Positions 44,731-52,646 of a DNA stretch of 64,000 nucleotides are shown piece after piece; the first letter of the stretch is position 1, and every line of letters starts with the position of its first letter. The position numbers and the translations under genes are program-made. The stretch is from the NCBI GenBank assembly GCA_026416515.1, contig JAOAEZ010000002.1, positions 1-64,000 on the forward strand. The letters run 5' to 3'. The notes under the pieces were generated by a model that saw nothing but the letters and a program-made list of their open reading frames with translations, did not search any database and was not told where the DNA came from. The stretch is from Hydrogenophilus sp. (GTDB lineage: Bacteria > Pseudomonadota > Gammaproteobacteria > Burkholderiales > Rhodocyclaceae).

Positions 44731-45695
44731 GGTTCCAAAGCGGAGGGCGAGGGATCGTCAGTGGGGGGTAAACTGCTTTTATCCAACGAAGGAGAGGCGG
44801 ATTCCTCTTTGCTTTTTTTGGAACGAGCTGGTTTTTTGCGCGCGGAAATAGGTTCGCCCACGGGAGAAAGCGCGGGAAGTTCGGCCGGTTTCCATTGGGC
44901 AAGCGCTGGATAGAGGCGGGCGACTGCCCTTTGCCAGCGAGAGGGAAGCGAGGCGTCGACAATCGTGGTGCTGCCCTCAAGAAGCACCGAGCCGCGCATA
45001 AGGGAGGGGTCGGCGAGCCAGTGAACCCCCTCGCGGTCAGTAAACGCTTCCGGGAGAAGGGCAAGATCCTCCGGGTGGAGACGTACGGTGAGAGGGCGAA
45101 GAAGCTCCTCCGCCAGGAGACGTTCGGCAAGGGGGACAACATGGTAGGGACGAGTGGTAAGTTCGGCGGTAACTACCGCGCGAGCGATTTCGATGGCGAG
45201 GGCGACTACTCCTTCGGCGAGGGATTGGGGCAGTTTTTGCCATTCGTCGGCAAACTTTGCAGTGAGTTCCGCCAGCGCTCGTTCCCGTTCAGCAAACAGC
45301 GGTTCCCATTCCGCCCGTGCTTCCGCTTCGCCAGCGGCGCGGCCATCGGCATACCCTTGCGCCCGCCCTTCTTCGCGCCCTTTCTCTAACCCTTCCGTAA
45401 ATCCTGCTTGCTGCCCTTCGGCGTGGCCGGCAGTAAATCCAGCGGTATAGCCTTCAGATCGGCCAGCCTCAAAGCCAGCGCGATAACCCTCTTCATGTCC
45501 GGCGCGGTAACCTTCGTCGTATCCAAGCCGGCGCGCCTCTTCGATCTGCTGTTCGATCTCTGCAACCGTCGGACGAACGGCGGAGACCGTCGCCCCTTCG
45601 TCAGAGCGGGCTTCTTTTGCCCTTTGCGGGTCGTCGAAGGAGGGAAGCGCCAGCGTCCGGTAAAGACCAATCGCTTGATGACGTTCGATTGGCAT
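44727..45695 (-). CDS. fliH: flagellar assembly protein FliH with long GxxxG run
   Basis: FliH binds FliI as a regulator/stator and docks it at the C-ring. The 322-residue product carries an uninterrupted series of glycines every fourth residue from G58 to G122 (17 glycines), then the conserved C-terminal domain ([55 protein letters not shown]). A Lys/Ser/Pro tail of about 45 residues follows. The GxxxG helix is a known FliH feature, but this run is long. ATG 45695 lies one base after the fliG stop. Confidence 0.95.
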   Translation of the reverse strand: MPIERHQAIGLYRTLALPSFDDPQRAKEARSDEGATVSAVRPTVAEIEQQIEEARRLGYDEGYRAGHEEGYRAGFEAGRSEGYTAGFTAGHAEGQQAGFTEGLEKGREEGRAQGYADGRAAGEAEARAEWEPLFAERERALAELTAKFADEWQKLPQSLAEGVVALAIEIARAVVTAELTTRPYHVVPLAERLLAEELLRPLTVRLHPEDLALLPEAFTDREGVHWLADPSLMRGSVLLEGSTTIVDASLPSRWQRAVARLYPALAQWKPAELPALSPVGEPISARKKPARSKKSKEESASPSLDKSSLPPTDDPSPSALEP

Positions 45696-45696
45696 C

Positions 45697-46698
45697 TTAG
45701 ATGAACCCTTCTTCTCCGCCCTTGCTGGGGAGCATTACTTGGCCCTCCTCGGCAAGGCGCCGCACGATCTTGAGGATCTCTTTTTGGGCTGCTTCTACTT
45801 CGGAAACCCGGACAGGACCACGGCTCTCGAGATCTTCGCGCAGCATCTCGGCAGCCCGCTGCGACATGTTTTTGAAGATCTTTTCCCGCAGTTCGGGGGA
45901 GGCACCTTTGAGGGCGATGACGAGCTGATCGTTGGAGACCTCCCGCAGCAGCGTTTGAACACTGCGGTCATCCATATCGATAAGGTTGTCGAAGACAAAC
46001 ATTTCGTCCATGATCCGCTGCGCGAGATCGGGATCATATTCCCGAACAGCGTCGAGGACCTCCGTTTCGATTTGGGTGCCGACGAAGTTTAGAATCTCTG
46101 CGACGTGCCGCACCCCTCCCATCGCTTTCCCTTTAGAACCACTGCTGGCGCTCGCGAGAAGTTCAGAGAGGGCTTCGTTGAGCTCTCGAAGCGCCTGCGG
46201 TTGAACCCCTTCTAAAACAGCGATGCGCAGGATGACGTCGTTTCGCAGCCGTTCTGGAAAACGTTTGAGGATTTCGCCTGCAAGGTCGAAGTCGAGGTGA
46301 ACCAAGATAGTGGCGATGATCTGCGGATGTTCGTTTTTGATAAGATCAGCGGCAGTGGCGGGGTCAAGCCATTTGAGACTTTCAATCGCGCCGGTGTCTG
46401 AGCCTTGCAAGATCTTGCTGAGAATGTGACTGGCTTTGTCGTCACCAAGGGCTTGCGTGAGCATCTGCCGAATTTGCTCCGGATCGGGTTCGATCGGCGC
46501 TCCCTTTTTGAAGTGCTCGATCGCTTCGTCTAAAAGCGCTTCCACTTCTTCCCGCGGTTTGGGGGGTAAAGAGGCCATCGCTAGACCGATCGATTGAACT
46601 TCGCGCGGCCCCAAGTGCTTTAAGACGGCAGCAGCTTCTACCGGGCCGAGCGTGACCAAAAGGAGCGCTGCTTTTTCAATAGCGCTCTTGTCTTTCAT
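45697..46698 (-). CDS. fliG: flagellar motor switch protein FliG
   Basis: FliG links the MS ring to the C-ring and takes torque from MotA. The 333-residue product has the FliF-binding N-domain (IEKAALLLVTLGPVEAAAVL), the EHPQIIATIL-type middle domain with NEHPQIIATILVHLDFDLAG, and the C-terminal torque helix (MFVFDNLIDMDDRSVQTLLR, EVSNDQLVIALKG) with its charged residues. ATG 46698 overlaps the fliF stop (ATGA). Length and order are standard. Confidence 0.98.
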   Translation of the reverse strand: MKDKSAIEKAALLLVTLGPVEAAAVLKHLGPREVQSIGLAMASLPPKPREEVEALLDEAIEHFKKGAPIEPDPEQIRQMLTQALGDDKASHILSKILQGSDTGAIESLKWLDPATAADLIKNEHPQIIATILVHLDFDLAGEILKRFPERLRNDVILRIAVLEGVQPQALRELNEALSELLASASSGSKGKAMGGVRHVAEILNFVGTQIETEVLDAVREYDPDLAQRIMDEMFVFDNLIDMDDRSVQTLLREVSNDQLVIALKGASPELREKIFKNMSQRAAEMLREDLESRGPVRVSEVEAAQKEILKIVRRLAEEGQVMLPSKGGEEGFI

Positions 46699-48455
46699 TT
46701 TTTCTTCTCCTCACTAACGCCGATCCACTCTTTAATGAGGTTGGCCATCAGCTTCGGATTAGATTGGGTAAGTTGCCGCAGAGTTGCGAGCTTTTCCTCA
46801 AAGGGGTCCGCCGGCGTGAGCGAGGTGAGGTGAAGCAGCGCGTCGGGGGACTCGCCGTGCGGGAGAACGCCTTCCGGGGACGGCGAGGGCTCCTCTTCAA
46901 CTCGTGGTTCGGTTGCCGCAGCTTCCTCTTTTTGCTCCGCGGCTGCTTTTTCTTTGGGGGGAAGGATTGCACGGATCAGCGGCCGTACTACCCCGAAGTA
47001 GATGATGGTTAGGGCGATAAGGATGAGGAGAAAGCGCAGCAGTTCGCGAATGATTTCAACCATTTCCGGGTCTTCGAGGAGTTTCCGCCACCACGTTGTC
47101 CCCGGTTCGTCGACGATGGTGGTAAAGAGGGCACCCGAGACGGTTATGGTATCACCACGAGCCGCATCGAATCCTACCGCGCTTTTAATTAACTGTTCGA
47201 GTTGTTGCAGTTCGCTTTCAGAGGGGATCACGACCTCCCCTTGGGGTGTCTGTTCCCGCCGCTGGTTGATGACCACCGCGACGGCGATTCGTTTGACCGC
47301 ACCTTGAGCACGCTGCGTGTGCTCGATCGTGCGGTCGAGTTCGTAGTTGATGGTGGCAGAACGCTCCCGCCGCATCTGTTGCGCGGGGCCAAGACCAGAG
47401 ACGTCAGGGTTGGTAATCGGGGCTGTGGCCGGAACGGGGGGTTGATTGGTCAGCGCTCCAGGAACCCCCTGCGGTAAGAGCTCGTTGCCGAAGGTTTCGT
47501 GAATCTGCTGACTGCGGATCGCTTGCTCCGGGGCGGGATTCGGACGGTAATATTCGGCAGTTCGTTCGATGCGGTCGAAATCGAGTTCGAGCGAGACTTG
47601 GGCGCGAAAGTTGGGTTTACCGACGATCGGGATCAGCAACGCTTCGATCCGTTCGCGATAGCGGGTCTCAAGTTCTTCACGGTAGGCGAGCTGCTTGGCG
47701 TTCAGGCCTTGAGTGTGGGGGTCGGGAGGAAGGGTAAGCAGCTTTCCATTTTGGTCGACAATCGAGACATCAGCGGGATCCATGTTGGGAACGCTTTGGG
47801 CTACGAGGTGGCGGATGCCCGCGATTTGGACTTCGTCAAGGGTGCGCCCCGGTTTGAGATGAACGATCACCGAGGCGGTCGGCTTCTGTTTATCGCGGAG
47901 AAAGGAGGTGCGCTTGGGAATCGCGAGATGTACGCGCGCTTGCGCGACCGCGGAGAGCGCGGCAATCGAGCGGGCAAGCTCCCCTTCGAGCGAGCGCTGA
48001 TAGTTGATCTGCTCGGCAAATTGGGTGATTCCGAGCCGCTGTTTGTCCATGAGTTCAAAACCGACGGTGCTCCCTTTAGGCAGACCTTGCGTGGCGAGCT
48101 GCAGTCGAAGTTCGTGCACCATCTGGGCAGGGACGAGAATGGTGGTGCCTCCGTCGGTCAGTTGGTATTTGACGTTTTTTTGCTGGAGGATTTGAACGAT
48201 CGCGCCCCCGTCTTGGGGTTCAAGATTGGAAAAGAGGACGGCGTGCTCGACAGGACGACTCCAGAGCCAAACGCCTACAAGGAGGGCAACGGCTACAGCA
48301 AAGGCTGCCCCCGCGGCGATCTTTTGCTGCGGAGACCAGGCGCGAATGCGCTCAAGCGCTTGGCGCCAGGGGGGAAGTCCCTGAGGAACCGCCGAGTCAG
48401 GTGCAGCACCGTCGGCTTGAGGCGGAGCAGCAACCCCAGCAGTGGCATCAGCCAT
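46695..48455 (-). CDS. fliF: flagellar MS-ring protein FliF
   Basis: FliF is the inner-membrane ring on which the basal body is built. The 586-residue product has a membrane segment near residues 45-65 (AAGAAFAVAVALLVGVWLW), the periplasmic ring-building motifs (HAVLFSNLEPQDGGAIVQIL, GTTILVPAQMVHELRLQLAT, RVHLAIPKRTSFLRDKQKPT), a second membrane segment near 455-475 and a C-terminal tail that binds FliG. ATG 48455 has AGAGGA at 48469-48464. It heads the fliF-N operon, divergent from the fleS-like gene. Confidence 0.98.
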   Translation of the reverse strand: MADATAGVAAPPQADGAAPDSAVPQGLPPWRQALERIRAWSPQQKIAAGAAFAVAVALLVGVWLWSRPVEHAVLFSNLEPQDGGAIVQILQQKNVKYQLTDGGTTILVPAQMVHELRLQLATQGLPKGSTVGFELMDKQRLGITQFAEQINYQRSLEGELARSIAALSAVAQARVHLAIPKRTSFLRDKQKPTASVIVHLKPGRTLDEVQIAGIRHLVAQSVPNMDPADVSIVDQNGKLLTLPPDPHTQGLNAKQLAYREELETRYRERIEALLIPIVGKPNFRAQVSLELDFDRIERTAEYYRPNPAPEQAIRSQQIHETFGNELLPQGVPGALTNQPPVPATAPITNPDVSGLGPAQQMRRERSATINYELDRTIEHTQRAQGAVKRIAVAVVINQRREQTPQGEVVIPSESELQQLEQLIKSAVGFDAARGDTITVSGALFTTIVDEPGTTWWRKLLEDPEMVEIIRELLRFLLILIALTIIYFGVVRPLIRAILPPKEKAAAEQKEEAAATEPRVEEEPSPSPEGVLPHGESPDALLHLTSLTPADPFEEKLATLRQLTQSNPKLMANLIKEWIGVSEEKKK

Positions 48456-48544
48456 CGCAAAGATCCTCTACAAGGAGTCCTTTGCCATTATCGACGCTGC
48501 TGGGAGAAAGGGAGGGAAAGAAAAAGAGCAAAAAAGGCCTCCAA

Positions 48545-48573
48545 TTGCCTCTACCGCTCCCCTGGGGTACAAT
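48545..48573 (+). promoter_or_regulatory. sigma-70-type promoter of the fleSR-fliE operon
   Basis: TTGCCT (48545-48550) and TACAAT (48568-48573) are separated by exactly 17 bases in the 124-base gap between divergent fliF and the kinase gene. The expected start site, about 48580, coincides with the A of the candidate ATG at 48580. No convincing promoter for fliF was found in the same gap. Confidence 0.55.
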
Positions 48574-48579
48574 GAGATC

Positions 48580-49758
48580 ATGAATAAAGAGATTTTCTTG
48601 CCGAGCGAGCGGATGACCCCTGAGGCATTGGCACAGGCGTTCGGTGAGTTTATGCGCGCTTCAGAAACGCTCACGGCGGCCTACCGCCAACTCGAGAGCC
48701 GCGTAGAGCGCTTAACGGAGCGATTGACCGTGCTGTTGCGCGCGTTGCCGGTGGGGGTAGTGGTCGTTGACCGCGAGGAGCATGTGGTTGAGATCAACGA
48801 CACCGCGTTGACATGGTTCGGCGAGGTATTGGGAATCGGTGCCGATTGGCGCACATTTAGGGCGTCGTTGACCCCAACGGGTACCCCTAAGGAGTGGATT
48901 TGGCGAAGAGAAGAGGAAGAGCGGCGATTGCTGCTCTCTTCGGCGCTCCTCCCTGGCGAGGAGAGCCAGATCGTCGTGATCCAGGAGGTGACCGAGACAG
49001 CTCGAATCCGCGAAACATTGGCCAGACAAGAGCGCTTGGCGGCGATGGGGGAGATGGTGGCAGGTTTAGCCCATCAGTTGCGAACCCCTTTGGCTTCGGC
49101 GCTGCTTTTTTTGGATCATGCGGCAATGGAGGGGGTCGATGAGAAGCGACGCCAGGAGTCGCTGGCACGCGTTAAATCGCGGTTAAAACGCATGGAACAG
49201 TTGATCGGCGATATGCTGATCTTCGCCCGGGGGGGAGCGACCAAGCGAGCGCCAGTGTCGCTACCAACGTTGTGGCATCAGTTGCGGGCAACTTACGAAC
49301 CGATAGCAGCAGCTCAGGGAGCGACGTTGACTGTATTGAGAGAGCCACCCGAAGATGGGCCAGTGGTGATCGGAGAGGAACGGGCTTTGTTAGGAGCGAT
49401 CGGCAATTTGATCGATAACGCGTTGGCTGTCCAGCGCGAGAGAGAGAAGAGATGGGTGGGGATCGGTGCGACTGTGGAGGGTTCCGAGTGGGTGATCACA
49501 GTAGCCGACCGTGGACCAGGCTTCGATGAGACGGTAGCAAGCCGCCTCTTTTCGCCTTTCTTTACGACCCGCCCGGATGGGACAGGATTGGGATTGGCTA
49601 TCGCTCATGAGGTGGTGCGCGCCCACGGGGGGTCGATTTCGGCAACAAGCGAAGCGGGAAAAGGAGCAACCTTCGTGGTGCGTTTGCCGGCGGTTGCTTT
49701 ACCGCCAGCCGAGCAAGGAGAGTATTGCGGTGGAACCGTTGCCAGTGCTGGTGGTTGA
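48580..49758 (+). CDS. fleS: FleS/FlrB-like sensor histidine kinase
   Basis: The 392-residue soluble kinase has an N-terminal helix (residues 15-52), a PAS-like domain (about 53-140: ALPVGVVVVDREEHVVEIND), HisKA with His165 (MGEMVAGLAHQLRTPLASAL), and HATPase (GNLIDNALAV, VADRGPGFDE, GTGLGLAIAHEVV). It lies with a sigma-54 regulator and fliE in the fli region, the FleS/FlrB context. The likely starts are ATG 48580, which would give a nearly leaderless mRNA, or ATG 48613 with gcgagcgg. The symbol is assigned by context and domain order. Confidence 0.88.
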   Translation: MNKEIFLPSERMTPEALAQAFGEFMRASETLTAAYRQLESRVERLTERLTVLLRALPVGVVVVDREEHVVEINDTALTWFGEVLGIGADWRTFRASLTPTGTPKEWIWRREEEERRLLLSSALLPGEESQIVVIQEVTETARIRETLARQERLAAMGEMVAGLAHQLRTPLASALLFLDHAAMEGVDEKRRQESLARVKSRLKRMEQLIGDMLIFARGGATKRAPVSLPTLWHQLRATYEPIAAAQGATLTVLREPPEDGPVVIGEERALLGAIGNLIDNALAVQREREKRWVGIGATVEGSEWVITVADRGPGFDETVASRLFSPFFTTRPDGTGLGLAIAHEVVRAHGGSISATSEAGKGATFVVRLPAVALPPAEQGEYCGGTVASAGG

Positions 49759-51193
49759 GGATGATGCCGATCTGCGCGAGGCGTTGGAGGTGACGTTGAC
49801 CGCCCACGGCGTCGAGGTGGTGACGGCTGCTTCCGGCCCAGAGGCGTTGGCCTTGTTGGAACACCAGCCGGTGGCGATGGTGGTGAGCGATCTAAAGATG
49901 AGCCCGATGGATGGGTTATCGCTCCTTGCCGCTATTCGGCAAAAATTGCCGCATTTGCCGGTGGCGATTATGACCGCCTTCGGGGATGTGCCGACAGCGG
50001 TCGCCGCGATGCGGGGGGGAGCCTGTGAGTTTTTGATAAAACCTTTTGAAAGTAGCCAACTTTTGGCGTTGATCCGCCGCTACGGGCAGCCGGGACTGGT
50101 CCAGGGGGGAATGGTGGCAGAGGATCCCGCTACACGACAGGTTGTGGCGTTGGCGGAACGGGTAGCTGCTACCGACGCGACGGTGTTGCTGCAGGGGGAG
50201 TCAGGGGTCGGGAAAGAGGTTTTTGCCCGTTTTATCCATGAGGCTTCGGGACGCGCTCAGGGACCCTTCGTGGCAATGAATTGTGCCGCAATTCCCGAGT
50301 CGCTGCTGGAGGCGACGCTGTTTGGCTATGAGCGAGGAGCTTTCACAGGAGCAACTGCTCCCCAGCCCGGTAAGTTCGAGCAGGCAAACGGGGGAACTAT
50401 TCTTCTGGACGAGATTTCGGAGATGCCCTTGTCGCTGCAGGCAAAGTTGCTGCGGGTGCTGCAGGAGCGTGAGGTGGAGCGGTTGGGGGGAAAACGTCCG
50501 ATTGCGGTCGATGCACGCGTGGTGGCGACGACCAACCGCGATTTGGCGCGAGAGGTGCAGGAGGGACGCTTCCGCGCCGACCTCTTCTATCGATTGAATG
50601 TATTTCCGCTGACGATCCCACCCCTGCGGGCACGGCGCGGCGACATCATTCCGTTAGCTCGCCATTTTCTGGGGCTCTACGCCCGAGAGTGGGGACGTGC
50701 TGGGGCAACACTGACCGCCGAGGCGGAGACGCTTCTGATGCGCTATGGGTGGCCGGGAAATGTGCGTGAGTTGAGCAATGTGGTGCAGCGAGCGCTGATT
50801 TTGTCGCCAGGGCCAGTGGTGACGGCGGAGACAGTAAGGTCTTGCCTGCCGGCGGTGATGGTGGGGGAGGGGGAACCGCCAAAAGAGCGTCCCGCGGAGC
50901 GACAGACGATTGCTCCTACGCTGGAGGGGGAGGCAAAGGGTTCGCTGGAGGGGAGAGATCCTCTCGAGAGGGAGGGAGCGAAGGGTGGGGAGCAGAAGGG
51001 ACGTTGGGAAAAGGGAGCGGGCAGTTCGTGGCGAGATCGTGAGCGGGAACGAATTTTGCGGGTTTTGGCAGAGGAGAGAGGATCCCGAAAACGGACCGCT
51101 CAGCGCTTGGGATTGCCCGAGCGGACGTTGCGTTACCGATTGCAAAAGTACCGCGAGGCTGGTTTTGCGATTCCAGGAGATGAGGAGTCATAG
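49730..51193 (+). CDS. fleR: FleR/FlrC-like sigma-54-dependent response regulator
   Basis: The 487-residue product has a receiver (Asp54 in VVSDLKMSPMDG, FLIKPFE), an AAA+ sigma-54 interaction domain with Walker A GESGVGKE (156-163), the sigma-54 contact loop GAFTGA (203-208), TILLDEISEMPLSLQAKLLR, ATTNRDLAREV and RADLFYRLNVFPLTIPPLRA. A low-complexity linker and a Fis-type helix-turn-helix (RKRTAQRLGLPERTLRYRLQ) follow. GTG 49730, with AAGGAG upstream, overlaps fleS by 29 bases. It should activate late flagellar genes with RpoN. Confidence 0.93.
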   Translation: MEPLPVLVVEDDADLREALEVTLTAHGVEVVTAASGPEALALLEHQPVAMVVSDLKMSPMDGLSLLAAIRQKLPHLPVAIMTAFGDVPTAVAAMRGGACEFLIKPFESSQLLALIRRYGQPGLVQGGMVAEDPATRQVVALAERVAATDATVLLQGESGVGKEVFARFIHEASGRAQGPFVAMNCAAIPESLLEATLFGYERGAFTGATAPQPGKFEQANGGTILLDEISEMPLSLQAKLLRVLQEREVERLGGKRPIAVDARVVATTNRDLAREVQEGRFRADLFYRLNVFPLTIPPLRARRGDIIPLARHFLGLYAREWGRAGATLTAEAETLLMRYGWPGNVRELSNVVQRALILSPGPVVTAETVRSCLPAVMVGEGEPPKERPAERQTIAPTLEGEAKGSLEGRDPLEREGAKGGEQKGRWEKGAGSSWRDRERERILRVLAEERGSRKRTAQRLGLPERTLRYRLQKYREAGFAIPGDEES

Positions 51194-51195
51194 CG

Positions 51196-51516
51196 ATGGA
51201 TGCCAATGGGATCAATCAACTGCTGCGCGAGATGCAACAAGCGCAAGCGCTGGCGAAAGGGGGGTCAGCGCCGGCAAACCCTGCCGGGGGGACTACCGAC
51301 TTCGCAGCGGTACTGGATCAGGCACTGCGCGAGGTGAGCGCGAAGTCATCCGCTGCCCGCGAGCAGGCAGAACGGTTTGTCTCGGGGGATCAAAACGTCA
51401 ATTTGGCCGATGTGATGATCGATCTGGAAAAGGCATCGCTCGCGTTTAACCAAATGGTGCAGGTGCGCAACCGATTGGTGAGCGCCTATCAGGAGATCAT
51501 GAACATGCAGGTGTGA
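51196..51516 (+). CDS. fliE: flagellar hook-basal body complex protein FliE
   Basis: FliE joins the MS ring to the proximal rod. The 106-residue product has FAAVLDQALREVS, the conserved GDQNVNLADVMIDLEKASLA, then FNQMVQVRNRLVSAYQEIMN, ending MQV as in other FliE proteins. ATG 51196 is two bases after the fleR stop (aggagatgaggag upstream). It is normally adjacent to fliF, but here it is on the opposite strand beyond fleSR. It is convergent with the PilZ gene. Confidence 0.97.
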   Translation: MDANGINQLLREMQQAQALAKGGSAPANPAGGTTDFAAVLDQALREVSAKSSAAREQAERFVSGDQNVNLADVMIDLEKASLAFNQMVQVRNRLVSAYQEIMNMQV

Positions 51517-51546
51517 GGGACGAAGCAGCGGGGAGAGAGGAGGAAT

Positions 51547-52317
51547 CTAGGAGCGGTTATCGGCAGCGCGCTGAACTTCCCTCTGGGTATTAAGAATGTA
51601 GCGCTGGAGAATTTTCTGGGCGGCGAGAGGGAGGTCGACAAAGCAGCAGCCGGCGCGCTCTACATAGTGGCCGGTGCGGTTGAGGATGTGAAAGAGGTTG
51701 CGCACTTCGAGGGTTACTTTGATCGGCTCGTGGTGCGGGAGGTAAAGGAAGCAGTCAGAGTATCGCTGTCCTTCGGTTAGGCGCACGGAGGAAGGGGGAG
51801 CGAGGAGGGCGATCCCGCCAGCGCTGAGGTCGAGGACGCGCAGCGGAATATAGACCGGGGGAGTTCCGGGGGGGGAGATGTTGATGCGGCAAACTACATT
51901 GTGAGAGAGGGGAACTTTGAGGCGGTAATATTCGCGCCGCTGCAGTCGAAGAATGGCGGTAGGCCGTTCGCTGCGAAAGGCCTCCCCTCCGGCACGAGGG
52001 TCGAGCGTCAGCGTTTTGAGGGCGAATTGGGTGTGGACTCCATCCAGTCGCCCCAGACAGATCGCTGGTTGGCCAAGCGCACGTTGATTGAGTGCAGGGT
52101 TGCGGCTGATGTCGAGCCATAGGAAGTGAGGATCCAACTCGATGAGTTGGGTGGTAAAGAGGTGCTGCCCCCCGACGAAGAGACCGAGTTGCGTGCGTTG
52201 GGCGATCAACGCTTTGAGAAGCGTCTCGATCTCGCGCGGATGCGCGATGATGTGGTCGGGGTAGCGGTCAAATTCAAGGATCCGAAGGGTTTGAGGTACC
52301 GGCCGATTAGGTTGCAT
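51547..52317 (-). CDS. YcgR-like PilZ-domain protein (flagellar brake)
   Basis: The 256-residue product has a YcgR-type N-terminal domain (about 25-120: HPREIETLLKALIAQRTQLG, LFTTQLIELDPHFLWLDIS) and a C-terminal PilZ domain with the cyclic di-GMP motif RxxxR (RREYYRLKVP) and DLSAGGIALL. YcgR proteins slow the motor when cyclic di-GMP is high. The position between fliE and fhlB/fliK2 supports a motility role. ATG 52317 has no strong site. No obvious terminator lies between it and fliE. Confidence 0.9.
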   Translation of the reverse strand: MQPNRPVPQTLRILEFDRYPDHIIAHPREIETLLKALIAQRTQLGLFVGGQHLFTTQLIELDPHFLWLDISRNPALNQRALGQPAICLGRLDGVHTQFALKTLTLDPRAGGEAFRSERPTAILRLQRREYYRLKVPLSHNVVCRINISPPGTPPVYIPLRVLDLSAGGIALLAPPSSVRLTEGQRYSDCFLYLPHHEPIKVTLEVRNLFHILNRTGHYVERAGCCFVDLPLAAQKILQRYILNTQREVQRAADNRS

Positions 52318-52358
52318 CGGTAAACGGATGGGAGATTATTTCGAGGGTAACATTTATA

Positions 52359-52646
52359 TCATAGTCGAGGGCGAGCGGTCTGTTTCTCTTGCTCTAACCG
52401 ATAGACCCAAGCAAGAAGCTCCGCCACAGCGACGTAGAGCTCGGGGGGAATCCGTTCGTCGAGGTCAAGACCGATGAGGAGCTTGAGAAGTTCCGGTGAT
52501 TGGTGAACATAGACACCTGCCTCGCGGGCCTTCGCGATAATGGCTTCCGCAAGACGCCCTCGCCCTTTTGCAACCACTTTAGGGGCCGGATCCCCCGCTT
52601 CATATTTGAGGGCGACTGCCGCAGGGGGAGGAGTATGAGCGCTCAT
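52359..52646 (-). CDS. FhlB-like protein (C-terminal FlhB domain only)
   Basis: The 95-residue product aligns with the part of FlhB after its self-cleavage site: AAVALKYEAGDPAPKVVAKG, then EAIIAKAREAGVYVHQSPEL and IPPELYVAVAELLAWVYRL. The membrane domain and the NPTH cleavage motif are absent. Such free FlhB-C proteins are known as FhlB/YlqH and can partly replace the FlhB tail. Its ATG overlaps the end of the FliK-like gene (ATGA), suggesting a functional pair. True flhB is not in the window. Confidence 0.88.
   Translation of the reverse strand: MSAHTPPPAAVALKYEAGDPAPKVVAKGRGRLAEAIIAKAREAGVYVHQSPELLKLLIGLDLDERIPPELYVAVAELLAWVYRLEQEKQTARPRL

Noticed and set aside
48528..48545. Sigma-54-like sequence upstream of fliF on the minus strand (TTGGAGGCC then TTTTTTGC).
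   Set aside because: The GG and GC elements are 11 bases apart, not 10, and the -24 half is poor; sigma-54 spacing is rigid.
51557..51564. GCCGATAA on the minus strand at the end of the PilZ gene.
   Set aside because: No matching -35, and no minus-strand gene begins just downstream.
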